Part shown: piece after piece, positions 8,722 through 16,480 of the stretch
Layout: each line of letters starts with the position of its first letter
How positions within the stretch are numbered: the stretch's first letter is position 1
Assembly: GCA_964561825.1 (NCBI GenBank)
Contig: CAZLSB010000034.1
Span: forward strand, 1 to 23,012
Origin: JADKFD01 sp964561825
GTDB taxonomy: Bacteria; Pseudomonadota; Gammaproteobacteria; Xanthomonadales; SZUA-5
Length of the DNA: 23,012 nucleotides
Direction: 5' to 3'
Notes under the pieces: model-generated
What the model was told of the DNA's origin: nothing
Database searches by the model: none
The model's input: only the letters and a program-made list of their open reading frames with translations
Program-made: the position numbers and the translations under genes

Positions 8722-8935
8722 CGATTGATCATCCCCACGCGGGGCGGCGGGTTTGGGAGGCAGCAGTCTACGACCAGAACGCGCGGCTGAGTTGCTAGAA
8801 AGCGACACCGCGCGGGGCAGTGGAGAGGGTTGAACGCGCTTCCCGCCAGATTTGCGAAAACGTCCCCCATCAGCGCAAACCAATGATCAGCGTCGGACTA
8901 ACCACGTTCAGGGCGAGCTCGCAATTTCGCAAGTG
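8722..8935. other. intergenic region upstream of putA and the toxin-antitoxin locus
   Basis: This segment should hold the minus-strand putA promoter and leader. I see no convincing sigma-70 promoter. A short CCCC-ACG-CGGGG inverted repeat lies just upstream of the putA ribosome binding site (about 8733-8744). Because this PutA has no DNA-binding domain, any proline-dependent control would need a separate regulator, which is not encoded nearby. Confidence 0.4.
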
Positions 8936-8957
8936 GCGCACAGGTTAGACTGTGCGC
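8936..8957 (+). promoter_or_regulatory. perfect palindrome upstream of antitoxin gene, likely autoregulatory operator
   Basis: GCGCACAG (8936-8943) and CTGTGCGC (8950-8957) are perfect 8-nt inverted arms around GTTAGA. The site ends 22 nt before the antitoxin ATG at 8980. TAGACT (8946-8951), straddling the loop and right arm, could serve as a -10 hexamer, though no good -35 was seen. Ribbon-helix-helix antitoxins of this class bind such palindromes and repress their own operon, so an operator is the simplest reading. Confidence 0.6.
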
Positions 8958-8979
8958 GACACCAAACGAAGTCCAGCCG

Positions 8980-9265
8980 ATGTCCGTCATGATTCAGGTA
9001 CGCAAGGTCCCCGACCCTATCCATCGCCTGCTCAAGGCTCGTGCGGCGATGGCCGGAAGTAGTTTGAGTAACCTGATCCTCGAACATTTGCTGCGCCTCG
9101 CTGCGTTGCCGTCGGAGTCCGAACTCCNNNNNNNNNNNNNNNNNNNNNNNNNNNNNNNNNNNNNNNNNNNNNNNNNNNNNNNNNNNNNNNNNNNNNNNNN
9201 NNNNNNNNNNNNNNNNNNNNNNNNNNNCAGCACATCTGGTCCGCGAAGAGCGCGATGCTGCATGA
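8980..9265 (+). CDS. FitA/VapB-like ribbon-helix-helix antitoxin, split by assembly gap
   Basis: The left part encodes 49 residues beginning MSVMIQVRKVPDPIHRLLKA. This is the N-terminal strand and first helix of FitA-type ribbon-helix-helix antitoxins, followed by the second helix around GSSLSNLILEHLLRLA. After the 100-N gap, the frame from 9230 reads AHLVREERDAA and stops at 9263-9265. That is the usual toxin-binding tail of these antitoxins, so both ends of the gene appear to be present. The two halves are out of frame if the gap is taken as 100 nt. With a usual length near 80 residues, the true gap is probably about 60 nt. The start could also be ATG 8989 (MIQVRKVP), which is closer to the family. 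The 3' end overlaps the toxin start by 11 nt, as in a translationally coupled pair. Confidence 0.75.
9128..9227. other. assembly gap (100 N) inside the antitoxin gene
   Basis: Exactly 100 N, a placeholder. The flanking sequence encodes the two ends of one antitoxin, so the join is probably correct and the missing sequence short. Confidence 0.95.
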
Positions 9266-9431
9266 GCAAATTGTGGTGGTCGACGCGTCGATCGTTGTCG
9301 ACCTGCTCGCACGCTTTCGTCCGGAACCAGGGCCGCAGGCGATCTGGGCCCTGGCGATCCATATGGAGGCGCAGAGCAACCGGATTGCTTCCCGCCGCGC
9401 CGAGCTTCGCTCGCTTCCCATGACGAATTAA
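9255..9431 (+). pseudogene. truncated PIN-domain (VapC/FitB-like) toxin remnant
   Basis: The frame encodes 58 residues beginning MLHEQIVVVDASIVVDLLAR, the first strand and helix of a PIN-domain ribonuclease with its first metal-binding Asp in VVDAS. Intact VapC/FitB toxins are about 130-140 residues and carry further acidic active-site residues. Here the sequence after about residue 27 (from PGPQAIWALAIH) no longer resembles a PIN domain and stops at 9429-9431. Neither other forward frame restores PIN-like sequence downstream, so a simple single frameshift does not explain it. A deletion is more likely. The start overlaps the antitoxin 3' end, as in functional operons. The remnant is probably inactive, leaving a solitary antitoxin. 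Confidence 0.65.
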
Positions 9432-9651
9432 CCGCTGCCGCCCCTTGAATTGGACAAATGCCGTGCAACTGCCCGCAACTTGCGAGCATTTAGCTTGTTC
9501 GCTCTGGCTGGCACTTGTTAGATTCCGCGGCTGTCTTTTCTTGATTGTCCGCGCGCCCGGATTTGCAGGGCAAACGCGTCTCACCCGGCTTTAATAACGG
9601 CTGCCCGCTTGGATCGATGATCCCGAGCGTCCCGTTTCTATCAGGATTCCC
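9432..9651 (+). promoter_or_regulatory. leader and candidate promoters of the mreB operon
   Basis: The 220 nt upstream of mreB hold two weak candidates. One is TTGTTC (9495-9500), 17 nt, TTAGAT (9518-9523). The other is TTTAAT (9590-9595), a 5-of-6 match to the -10 consensus but without a good -35 at normal spacing. Neither can be preferred from sequence alone. AGGA sits 7 nt before the mreB ATG. Confidence 0.3.
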
Positions 9652-10704
9652 ATGTTTGGATTCAAGCAACTGCGTGGTTTGTTTTCGACCGATTTATCGA
9701 TAGATCTTGGCACTGCAAATACGTTGATCTACGTGCGTGGCCAGGGCATCGTGCTGAATGAGCCATCGGTCGTATCGATTCGTCAAGATCGTGGTCCTGG
9801 TGGCCCGCGCTCGGTGGCCGCGGTGGGCTCCGAGGCCAAGCGCATGCTCGGCCGCACGCCGGGCAACATCATGACGGTGCGGCCGCTGAAAGATGGCGTG
9901 ATCGCTGACTTCACAATGACCGAGGCGATGTTGCAGCACTTTATTCGCAAAGTGCATCCCAATCGCTTGTTTCGCCCCAGTCCTCGGGTGCTGGTTTGCG
10001 TGCCGTGCGGTTCCACGCAGGTCGAGCGCCGCGCCATTCGTGATTCAGCTGAAGCGGCCGGTGCGCGGGATGTGTTCCTGATCGAAGAACCGATGGCGGC
10101 GGCGATTGGCGCTGGAATTCCGATTCATGAAGCGCGTGGCGCGATGGTCATCGACATCGGCGGTGGCACCTCGGAAGTGGCGGTGATTTCGCTGAACGGC
10201 ATCGTCTATTCCAATTCGGTGCGCATCGGTGGCGATAAATTCGACGAAGCGATCATCAATTACGTGCGTCGTAATCACGGCACTTTGATCGGCGAGGCCA
10301 CTGCCGAACGCATCAAGATCGAAGTGGGTTGTGCATATCCGTCTAGCGAGGTGCGCGAACTTGAGGTCTCGGGCCGCAATTTGGCGGAAGGTGTGCCGCG
10401 CAATATCACGATCAACTCCAACGAGATGCTGGAAGCCCTGCATGAGCCGCTGGCCGGCATTTGCAGCGCGGTGAAGATCGCGCTCGAACAAACGCCGCCG
10501 GAGCTGTGCTCGGACGTTGCCGAGCGTGGCATCGTGCTCACCGGTGGTGGCGCGCTGCTCCGCGATATCGACAAATTGATCAGTGAGATCACCGGTTTGC
10601 ACGTGCATATCGCCGACGACCCACTGACCTGCGTGGCGCGCGGTGGTGGCCGGGCGCTGGAGCTAATCGACGAACACGGGGCCGATTTGTTCGCCAACGA
10701 TTGA
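9652..10704 (+). CDS. mreB: rod shape-determining actin homologue MreB
   Basis: MreB polymerises on the inner face of the membrane and guides lateral-wall peptidoglycan synthesis. The 350 residues match the usual length (347 in E. coli). The amphipathic start MFGFKQLRGLF is followed by the phosphate-1 loop IDLGTANT (17-24), the segment LGRTPGNIMTVRPLKDGVIA, the phosphate-2 loop VIDIGGGTSE (166-175) and the adenosine motif GIVLTGGGALLRDID near the C-terminus. AGGA in CAGGATTCCC is correctly placed before ATG 9652. It is the first gene of a five-gene elongation cluster. mreC follows after 29 nt. Confidence 0.98.
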   Translation: MFGFKQLRGLFSTDLSIDLGTANTLIYVRGQGIVLNEPSVVSIRQDRGPGGPRSVAAVGSEAKRMLGRTPGNIMTVRPLKDGVIADFTMTEAMLQHFIRKVHPNRLFRPSPRVLVCVPCGSTQVERRAIRDSAEAAGARDVFLIEEPMAAAIGAGIPIHEARGAMVIDIGGGTSEVAVISLNGIVYSNSVRIGGDKFDEAIINYVRRNHGTLIGEATAERIKIEVGCAYPSSEVRELEVSGRNLAEGVPRNITINSNEMLEALHEPLAGICSAVKIALEQTPPELCSDVAERGIVLTGGGALLRDIDKLISEITGLHVHIADDPLTCVARGGGRALELIDEHGADLFAND

Positions 10705-10733
10705 TTCTTGGATGAAGTCAGGATCGCCGCGGC

Positions 10734-11609
10734 ATGATGGCCCCGAGCAGTAATCCCCAGGCCCCGCTGTTTGCTGGCGGTCGGCCGGGGACCTTAAAAT
10801 TGGTGGTACTGCTCGCGCTGGCGATCATGCTGATGCTGGCCGATCGCCAGCGCGGGTTTTTGATCGCTGTCCGTGAGCGCGCGCTGATTCTGACCGCGCC
10901 GGTGTATTGGCTGGCCGCATTGCCGTCAGCCACCATCGACCGGCTGCAATTGTCCTTTCGTGATCGCAACGCGCTGGCCGACGAGAACCGCGCGCTGCGT
11001 GATGCCTTGTTGATCACCCAGACCGAACTCTACCAACGGCGCTCGGAGGGCGACGCGCAGGCGCGCGTACTGGCGCTGGTGCAGGCCACGGCGCTGGATG
11101 CGGCGGCTGGCACTTTGGTGCGCTTGGTCGACTTGGATCTGGATCCGTTTCGCCATCGATTATTGCTTGATCGCGGCACTGAGGCCGGTTTGGCGCGCGG
11201 CGATGGTTTGATCGACGTGTTGGGTGTAGTTGGCCAAATTAGCGCGGTGGGCCCCGGTGGTGCGTTTGCCATCCTGATCACCGATCCAAACCATGCGCTG
11301 CCCATTGAAGTGTCAAGAAATGGGGTTAAATCAATAGCCTATGGCACGGGTGATGCCACCCGCTTGGCTTTACCCAACTTGCCGTTGAACGTCGACCTGC
11401 AGGTTGGCGATCGTTTGTTGACCACCGCGGTCGGCGGGCGCTTTCCAGCCGGCATTCCGGTGGCGGAAGTGACGGCAGTCGAGCGCCCCACCGATGCCGC
11501 GTTTGCGATCGCGTTTGCGCGGCCTTTGTCTGCCTTGGGTCGCAATCGCGAACTCTTGGCGGTCAAGCCGGTGCTCTATGTGGGTCCGCCCCTACCGGCC
11601 GAGGATTGA
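10734..11609 (+). CDS. mreC: rod shape-determining protein MreC
   Basis: MreC is a bitopic periplasmic scaffold that links MreB/MreD to the PBP2-RodA synthase and activates it. The 291-residue product has a short cytoplasmic N-terminus, one membrane segment (about residues 21-36, LKLVVLLALAIMLML), a coiled-coil-like stretch (about 68-105, rich in Arg, Glu and Leu), and the beta-rich MreC core with VVGQISAVGPGGAFAILITD and VGDRLLTTAVGGRFPAGIPV. The start is ATG 10734 (an immediate second ATG at 10737 is also possible), with AGGA about 10 nt upstream. It ends 2 nt before the mreD ATG. Confidence 0.96.
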   Translation: MMAPSSNPQAPLFAGGRPGTLKLVVLLALAIMLMLADRQRGFLIAVRERALILTAPVYWLAALPSATIDRLQLSFRDRNALADENRALRDALLITQTELYQRRSEGDAQARVLALVQATALDAAAGTLVRLVDLDLDPFRHRLLLDRGTEAGLARGDGLIDVLGVVGQISAVGPGGAFAILITDPNHALPIEVSRNGVKSIAYGTGDATRLALPNLPLNVDLQVGDRLLTTAVGGRFPAGIPVAEVTAVERPTDAAFAIAFARPLSALGRNRELLAVKPVLYVGPPLPAED

Positions 11610-11611
11610 GC

Positions 11612-12115
11612 ATGCGTGCGCTGCGCGGCACTTATCCGCTGTTCCTAGTCGCCTGCACCTTAGCCCTGTTGGTGGCGCTGTTGCCGATGCCCACCTGGAT
11701 GGCGGTGATGAAACCGATGTCGCTGGCCTTGGTGCTGGCCTATTTCGCGCTGGAAGCGCCGGAAGTTGCCGGTTTGGGACATGCGTTTTTGCTCGGCCTG
11801 GCGGCCGATGTGTTGTACGGCGGTTTGCTGGGTGAACACGCGCTGCGCATGGTCATCTTGGTGTATCTGACGCTGCGGTTTCGCCATCGACTGCGCTTTT
11901 ATCCGATCTGGCAGCAGGCCGGCTCGGTATTTGCGTTGCTGTTGAACGATCGAGTGCTCGATTTTTGGATTCGATTATTGAGCGGATCGACCTGGCCGCC
12001 CTGGTTGTTTTGGCTCTCGCCTTTGGTCGGCATGGCGGCTTGGCCGTGGGTATTTTTGCTGTTGGATGGTTTGCGCTTGCGCCGGCGCCAAGCGCAGCGC
12101 GAGCGCGCGACCTGA
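11612..12115 (+). CDS. mreD: rod shape-determining protein MreD
   Basis: MreD is a small polytopic inner-membrane partner of MreC. The 167 residues (162 in E. coli) comprise several hydrophobic helices, including YPLFLVACTLALLVALLP and SLALVLAYFALEAPE, then the MreD-typical FLLGLAADVLYGGLLGEHALR, and end in a basic tail. ATG 11612 is chosen because GAGGA (11601-11605) lies 6 nt upstream. A TTG at 11606 is in frame but overlaps that site and the mreC stop. mrdA follows after 13 nt. Confidence 0.95.
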   Translation: MRALRGTYPLFLVACTLALLVALLPMPTWMAVMKPMSLALVLAYFALEAPEVAGLGHAFLLGLAADVLYGGLLGEHALRMVILVYLTLRFRHRLRFYPIWQQAGSVFALLLNDRVLDFWIRLLSGSTWPPWLFWLSPLVGMAAWPWVFLLLDGLRLRRRQAQRERAT

Positions 12116-12128
12116 GCGAACGAAGTTT

Positions 12129-14108
12129 ATGACCTTCGGCCGCCGCCGCACGCTGATCAAAGACCAACAAAACGAGGCGCAGTTGTTTCAGCGCCGCGCG
12201 GTGTTTTCGTTCTTGGTCATCTTGGCGGTGTTTGGCGTGCTGTTACTGCGTTTTGGCGAGTTGATGATCATTCGGCACAGCGAGTTTGCCGCACGCTCGG
12301 AGCGCAATCGCGTCAAGATGCAGCCGCTGCCGCCGGCGCGTGGGCTGATTCTTGATCGCAAGGGGCGAATTGTGGCCGACAATCGACTTGCTTATCGCTT
12401 GGAATTGGTGCCCGAGCGCGCTGGCGATCTCAAGCAGACGCTGGATGAGTTAGCGCAGGTGGTGAGTTTCGATGCCGATGAGCGCAAGCGTTTTTTGGAA
12501 CTGGTTGCCGCGCGGCGACGCTTTCAAAGTCTGCCGCTGCGTTTGCGCCTGAGCGATGAGGAGGTGGCGCGTTTCGCATTAGAACGTTATCGCTTCCCAG
12601 GCGTGGACGTGGTGCCGTACCTGACGCGTTTTTATCCCGAAGGCGAGTTATTCGCGCACGTCGTCGGTTATGTCGGGCGCATTGACCCGGCCGATTTGGG
12701 TGAACTGGACGCGCGGCGTTATGCCGGCACCACGCATGTCGGCAAAACCGGTATTGAACGCCATTACGAATCGGCTCTGCACGGCGAAGTCGGAAACGAG
12801 CGCGTCGAAACCAATGCCGAAGGTCGGGTGCTGCGGGTGCTCGAACGTGCGCCGCCACGCGCCGGCGATAATGTCTATCTGTCCATTGACGCGCAGTTGC
12901 AGCGCGCCGCCGCCGATGCGATGGCCGGGTCGACCGGCGCGGTGGTAGCGATTGATCCCAATAACGGCGAGGTGCTGGCCTTTGTCAGTGTGCCGTCCTA
13001 CGACGCCAATTTATTCGTCAATGGCATTTCGCGGGTCGAGTATCAGGGTCTGTTAAATGCCCCGGGCCGACCGCTGTTCAATCGCGCGCTGCAAGGCGGC
13101 TATGAGCCGGGCTCGACATTGAAACCGTTTATGGCGCTGGCCGGCCTGGAACTCGGTGTGCGCGATGCCCATTACACGATTTATTCCACCGGCGTGTTTA
13201 GAATCCCCGGCCAAGAACTGCAGTTTCGCGATTGGAAACGCGGCGGACACGGCCGCATTGATCTAATCGAATCGCTGGCGCAATCGGTGAACAGTTATTA
13301 TTACCAGCTAGCGCTAGATTTAGGCATTGATCGGATGCACGAGTTTCTCGGCCGTTTTGGTTTCGGCGCGGCCACCGGCATTGATCTGTATGGCGAATCG
13401 AGCGGCATTTTGCCTTCACGGGAATGGAAACGTGCACGTTTTGATCAACCTTGGTATCCGGGCGAAACGGTAATTGCCGGTATTGGTCAGGGTTATAACG
13501 TGGCGACTTTGCTGCAATTGGCCAATGGCATCGCCGCATTGGCCGGACAGGGCCAACGTTACCGGCCGCGATTGGTGCATGCGCTGCGCGCCAGTTTTGA
13601 TCAGCCGATGCGGCCGCTGCCAGCGCAATTGGTGGTCGCCGATTTGGTACGTCATCCCGCCAATCTGGCGTTGGTGCAGCGCGGTTTGGAAGCGGTGATG
13701 AACAGCCCAACTGGTACCGCCAGAGCCGTGGCCAAAGGCGCCAGCTATCGAATGGCGGGCAAAACCGGCACCGCGCAGCGGGTCAGCCGCAATCGCGCCA
13801 GTGAAGTGCAGCGCACCCTGGGTGCCGGGCAAAAAAACCAAGCCTTGTTTGTCGGTTATGCCCCCACGAAGTCCCCACAAATCGCCATTGCGGTGGTCGT
13901 GGAACAAGGTGGATCGGGTTCCAGCTCAGCGGCGCCCGTCGCACGCAAAATCTTCGATGCGTGGTTGGGCAAGGGCGGCGGCGATAACGGCATTGCCGGC
14001 GTGGAACTCGCGCGTTTGGCTGAAGAATCCAGTCAGCCTGCGCTGGGCCCTGTGCTTTTGCCCACGCCGCCCAATGCCATCCCCGACCCAGCACGGCAAA
14101 CTCCATGA
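12129..14108 (+). CDS. mrdA: penicillin-binding protein 2 (elongation-specific transpeptidase)
   Basis: PBP2 is the peptidoglycan transpeptidase that works with RodA glycosyltransferase in cell elongation. The 659-residue protein has a cytoplasmic N-terminus, one membrane anchor (about 24-41), the non-catalytic pedestal starting near LPPARGLILDRKGR (67-80), and a transpeptidase domain with active-site S329 in STLK (329-332), SVN (386-388) and KTGT (545-548). All three penicillin-binding motifs are intact. It is slightly longer than the E. coli protein (633), with a C-terminal tail rich in Pro and Ala. ATG 12129 gives the family-typical start; the frame extends upstream to 12066 inside mreD. 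Its TGA overlaps the rodA ATG (ATGA), implying translational coupling with its enzymatic partner. Confidence 0.97.
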   Translation: MTFGRRRTLIKDQQNEAQLFQRRAVFSFLVILAVFGVLLLRFGELMIIRHSEFAARSERNRVKMQPLPPARGLILDRKGRIVADNRLAYRLELVPERAGDLKQTLDELAQVVSFDADERKRFLELVAARRRFQSLPLRLRLSDEEVARFALERYRFPGVDVVPYLTRFYPEGELFAHVVGYVGRIDPADLGELDARRYAGTTHVGKTGIERHYESALHGEVGNERVETNAEGRVLRVLERAPPRAGDNVYLSIDAQLQRAAADAMAGSTGAVVAIDPNNGEVLAFVSVPSYDANLFVNGISRVEYQGLLNAPGRPLFNRALQGGYEPGSTLKPFMALAGLELGVRDAHYTIYSTGVFRIPGQELQFRDWKRGGHGRIDLIESLAQSVNSYYYQLALDLGIDRMHEFLGRFGFGAATGIDLYGESSGILPSREWKRARFDQPWYPGETVIAGIGQGYNVATLLQLANGIAALAGQGQRYRPRLVHALRASFDQPMRPLPAQLVVADLVRHPANLALVQRGLEAVMNSPTGTARAVAKGASYRMAGKTGTAQRVSRNRASEVQRTLGAGQKNQALFVGYAPTKSPQIAIAVVVEQGGSGSSSAAPVARKIFDAWLGKGGGDNGIAGVELARLAEESSQPALGPVLLPTPPNAIPDPARQTP

Positions 14109-15217
14109 GCTTCGAAGCACAGGTGAATCACTGGGGCCGTCGAGTGCTGCATTGGCTGGCGCCGACGCATTTCGATATTCCCTTGTTACTCGCACTGATG
14201 GTGCTGTCGGGCATCAGTTTGGCGGTGGTCTGGAGCGCCGGATCGCAAGATTCCGATATGGTGTACAAACAAGGCATGCGTTTCGTATTGGGCTTTGCTT
14301 TGATGGGGGTGTGCATTCGGGTTCCGCCAGCCACTTGGCGACGCTGGACGCCGTGGTTTTATGCCGTTTGCATCGCGTTATTGATCGGCGTGGTGTTGCT
14401 CGGTGAAGGCAAAGGCGCGCAGCGCTGGCTGGATTTGGGCTTTTTGCGCTTTCAGCCCTCGGAATTACTGAAGCTTGGCCTGCCGATGATGTTGGCTTGG
14501 TTTTTTCACGATCGCGTATTACCGCCGAATGCGTCGGCGCTGGCCATTGCCTTGGTGTTAATTGCGTTGCCCGCTGGTTTGATTGTCATTCAACCCGATT
14601 TGGGCACCGCCATCTTGGTCGTCGGCAGCGGCGTTTTCGTGATTTTCTTGGCCGGCATTTCCTGGTGGTGGATTGCCGCGCTCGCGGCATTTGGCGCCGC
14701 CAGTACGCCGATCGTCTGGCATTTCATGCGCGATTATCAGAAGAATCGCATCTATCAGTTCCTCAGCCCAGATGCTGATCCCTTAGGCAGCGGCTGGCAG
14801 ACCATCCAGTCGAAAATTGCCGTGGGTTCGGGTGGCTGGAGTGGCAAGGGTTGGACGCATGGCACGCAATCGCAATTGGAGTTTCTGCCGGAACGTCACA
14901 CCGATTTTGTGCTGGCGGTTTTCAGCGAAGAGTTTGGCTGGATCGGTGTTGCCGTGTTGATGTTGATTTACGCCTTTGTGGTCGGCCGCGCTTTGTGGAT
15001 TGCCGCCAACGCGCGCGAGAGTTACGGGCGTTTGCTCGGCGGTGCCATCGCGATGACCTTTTTTGTTTACATTTTGGTCAATAGCGCGATGATCACCGGC
15101 ATGATGCCGGTCAAGGGCGTGCCGCTGCCGCTGATCAGTTACGGCGGTACCTCAGCGGTGTCTCTGTTGGTCGCATTTGGCATTCTGATGTCGATTCACG
15201 CACATCGGCGGGTTTGA
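14105..15217 (+). CDS. rodA: SEDS peptidoglycan glycosyltransferase RodA
   Basis: RodA polymerises glycan strands from lipid II in complex with PBP2. The 370-residue product is a multi-pass membrane protein with about ten hydrophobic segments. Family motifs are present: GKGAQRWLDLG (103-112), FQPSELLKLGLP (116-127), QPDLGTA (163-169), LEFLPERHTDFVLAVFSEEFG (258-278) containing the essential SEDS aspartate (Asp267), and GVPLPLISYGGTS near the C-terminus. The start overlaps the mrdA stop by ATGA and lacks its own clear Shine-Dalgarno sequence, so reinitiation is likely. It is the last gene of the elongation cluster. Confidence 0.97.
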   Translation: MSFEAQVNHWGRRVLHWLAPTHFDIPLLLALMVLSGISLAVVWSAGSQDSDMVYKQGMRFVLGFALMGVCIRVPPATWRRWTPWFYAVCIALLIGVVLLGEGKGAQRWLDLGFLRFQPSELLKLGLPMMLAWFFHDRVLPPNASALAIALVLIALPAGLIVIQPDLGTAILVVGSGVFVIFLAGISWWWIAALAAFGAASTPIVWHFMRDYQKNRIYQFLSPDADPLGSGWQTIQSKIAVGSGGWSGKGWTHGTQSQLEFLPERHTDFVLAVFSEEFGWIGVAVLMLIYAFVVGRALWIAANARESYGRLLGGAIAMTFFVYILVNSAMITGMMPVKGVPLPLISYGGTSAVSLLVAFGILMSIHAHRRV

Positions 15218-15286
15218 TTGAATCAAAAGCGCTGCTGACCGCTTTCCTGACGCTATGCTCAGCGCACGGCTGCAAGGGGAATCACT

Positions 15287-16096
15287 GTGATCCATCTGAG
15301 TGCACGTGAGCGGATTGAGCGCTTTGCGCAGCAGCTTCGCGATGGCGATCCGGACCTTGCTGTGCGTCTGATCGTCGAACTGACCAGCGAATTTCCCGAT
15401 CAGGCACCCTTGCACCTGCACCATGCGCGCGCCTTGCGCGCCGTCGGTCGCGAGGCCGACGCGCTCGCCGCGGTGATGCGCATGATTGACCTAAAATCGG
15501 ACTATGCGCCGGCTTGGCTGCTGAAGGCCGAACTCAGCGCCGATGGCAAGGGCTTGCTGCCTGAAGTAGATTTGCGCAAAGCGCTAGCGTTAGATACAGG
15601 TCTGGCGCGTGCCCATTTTTTCCTGGCGCGCGTGCTGAACGCCGCGAATCGACTCACCGAGGCGGAAGCCGAACTGACCAGCGCGCTTGATTGGGATCCG
15701 GGCCAGTACGATGCCTACGCGGAGCGCGCCCTATGGCGGCGTCGCGAAGCGCAGGTGAGCGCCGACCCGAACGATCCAGACCAAATCCAAACAGCCGGCG
15801 GCCTGAGTTTGTCACGCAGCAAACTACTGATTGCGCGCGCCGATTATCTCTGTGCCTTGCAATTCAAGAACGACCCTTCCGTACGCGCGCAACTGGGCGA
15901 AGTTCTGCACGAGTTGCACGAATATGAACTCGCTTTAGCGGCTTATGACGCGGTGCTTGCGGTCACGCCCAGTGACGATGCGCGTTATGCCGCGGTGTTG
16001 GCGCTCCGCGCGCAATCCTTGCGCGCCTTGCAAGAGGCTATCGCACGCGCAGCCGCACAGATCACGCAGCCCTGTGAGATGCCTGCGTTAGACTAG
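15287..16096 (+). CDS. tetratricopeptide-repeat protein, function unknown
   Basis: The 269-residue product has no signal peptide or membrane segment and is probably cytoplasmic. It is made of TPR-like helical pairs. Examples are LHLHHARALRAVGREADALAAV (about 43-64), AHFFLARVLNAANRLTEAEAEL followed by ALDWDPGQYDAYAERALW, and the C-terminal LGEVLHELHEYELALAAYDAVLAVTP. TPR arrays mediate protein-protein contacts; the partner is not evident. The start is GTG 15287, supported by AAGGGGA (15274-15280) 6 nt upstream and by no better ATG. It follows rodA after 69 nt and precedes uraH by 25 nt, so it may be cotranscribed with either. Confidence 0.75.
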   Translation: MIHLSARERIERFAQQLRDGDPDLAVRLIVELTSEFPDQAPLHLHHARALRAVGREADALAAVMRMIDLKSDYAPAWLLKAELSADGKGLLPEVDLRKALALDTGLARAHFFLARVLNAANRLTEAEAELTSALDWDPGQYDAYAERALWRRREAQVSADPNDPDQIQTAGGLSLSRSKLLIARADYLCALQFKNDPSVRAQLGEVLHELHEYELALAAYDAVLAVTPSDDARYAAVLALRAQSLRALQEAIARAAAQITQPCEMPALD

Positions 16097-16121
16097 CCCG
16101 CCCACTTTGACCTCCTGCGGC

Positions 16122-16475
16122 ATGGGCAAACTGACCACGCATGTATTGGATACCGCGCACGGCCGCCCCGGCGCAGCAATCGAACTGAAACTGCATCGCA
16201 TTGAGACTAGCGGCCGGCAATGGCTGACTACGCGGCACACCAATGCCGATGGGCGCTGCGATACGCCACTGTTGAACGCGGCGGCGCTGACTGTTGGCAC
16301 CTATGAAATCGAATTTGCGGTCGGCGATTATTTCGCTGGCCTGGGGCTGCTATTGCCAGAGCCGCGTTTTATTGATGTGGTCGTATTGCGCTTTGGCATT
16401 GCCGATGCGGATGCGCACTATCACGTGCCGCTGCTGGTTTCGCCTTACAGCTACAGCACTTACCGAGGCAGTTGA
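16122..16475 (+). CDS. uraH: 5-hydroxyisourate hydrolase (transthyretin-like)
   Basis: This enzyme hydrolyses 5-hydroxyisourate, the unstable product of urate oxidation, to OHCU. The 117 residues match the family length. Diagnostic features are all present: His7 in the start MGKLTTHVLDTAHG, Arg45 in NADGR, His101 in YHVPLL, and the C-terminal tetrapeptide YRGS (114-117) that separates HIU hydrolases from transthyretins. ATG 16122 is chosen from the conserved N-terminus; a TTG at 16107 is in frame but would add five unconserved residues. No signal peptide is seen. The ribosome binding site is poor. puuD, encoding the enzyme that makes its substrate, starts 5 nt after the stop. Confidence 0.94.
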   Translation: MGKLTTHVLDTAHGRPGAAIELKLHRIETSGRQWLTTRHTNADGRCDTPLLNAAALTVGTYEIEFAVGDYFAGLGLLLPEPRFIDVVVLRFGIADADAHYHVPLLVSPYSYSTYRGS

Positions 16476-16480
16476 GCGCG

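Noticed and set aside
8722..8883. N-terminal extension of PutA by 54 residues as a possible DNA-binding domain
   Set aside because: The residues are Arg/Pro/Ser-rich, show no ribbon-helix-helix pattern, and a ribosome binding site supports the start at 8721.
9255..9431. Truncated PIN gene as a single-frameshift product
   Set aside because: The other forward frames after residue 27 were read and neither shows PIN-like sequence, so a deletion fits better than one frameshift.
13198..13710. 170-residue minus-strand frame inside mrdA
   Set aside because: Shadow of a conserved transpeptidase domain with no recognisable content.
16107..16121. TTG start for 5-hydroxyisourate hydrolase
   Set aside because: The family starts with MGKLTTHVLD, which matches ATG 16122; the five added residues are not conserved and have no ribosome binding site.
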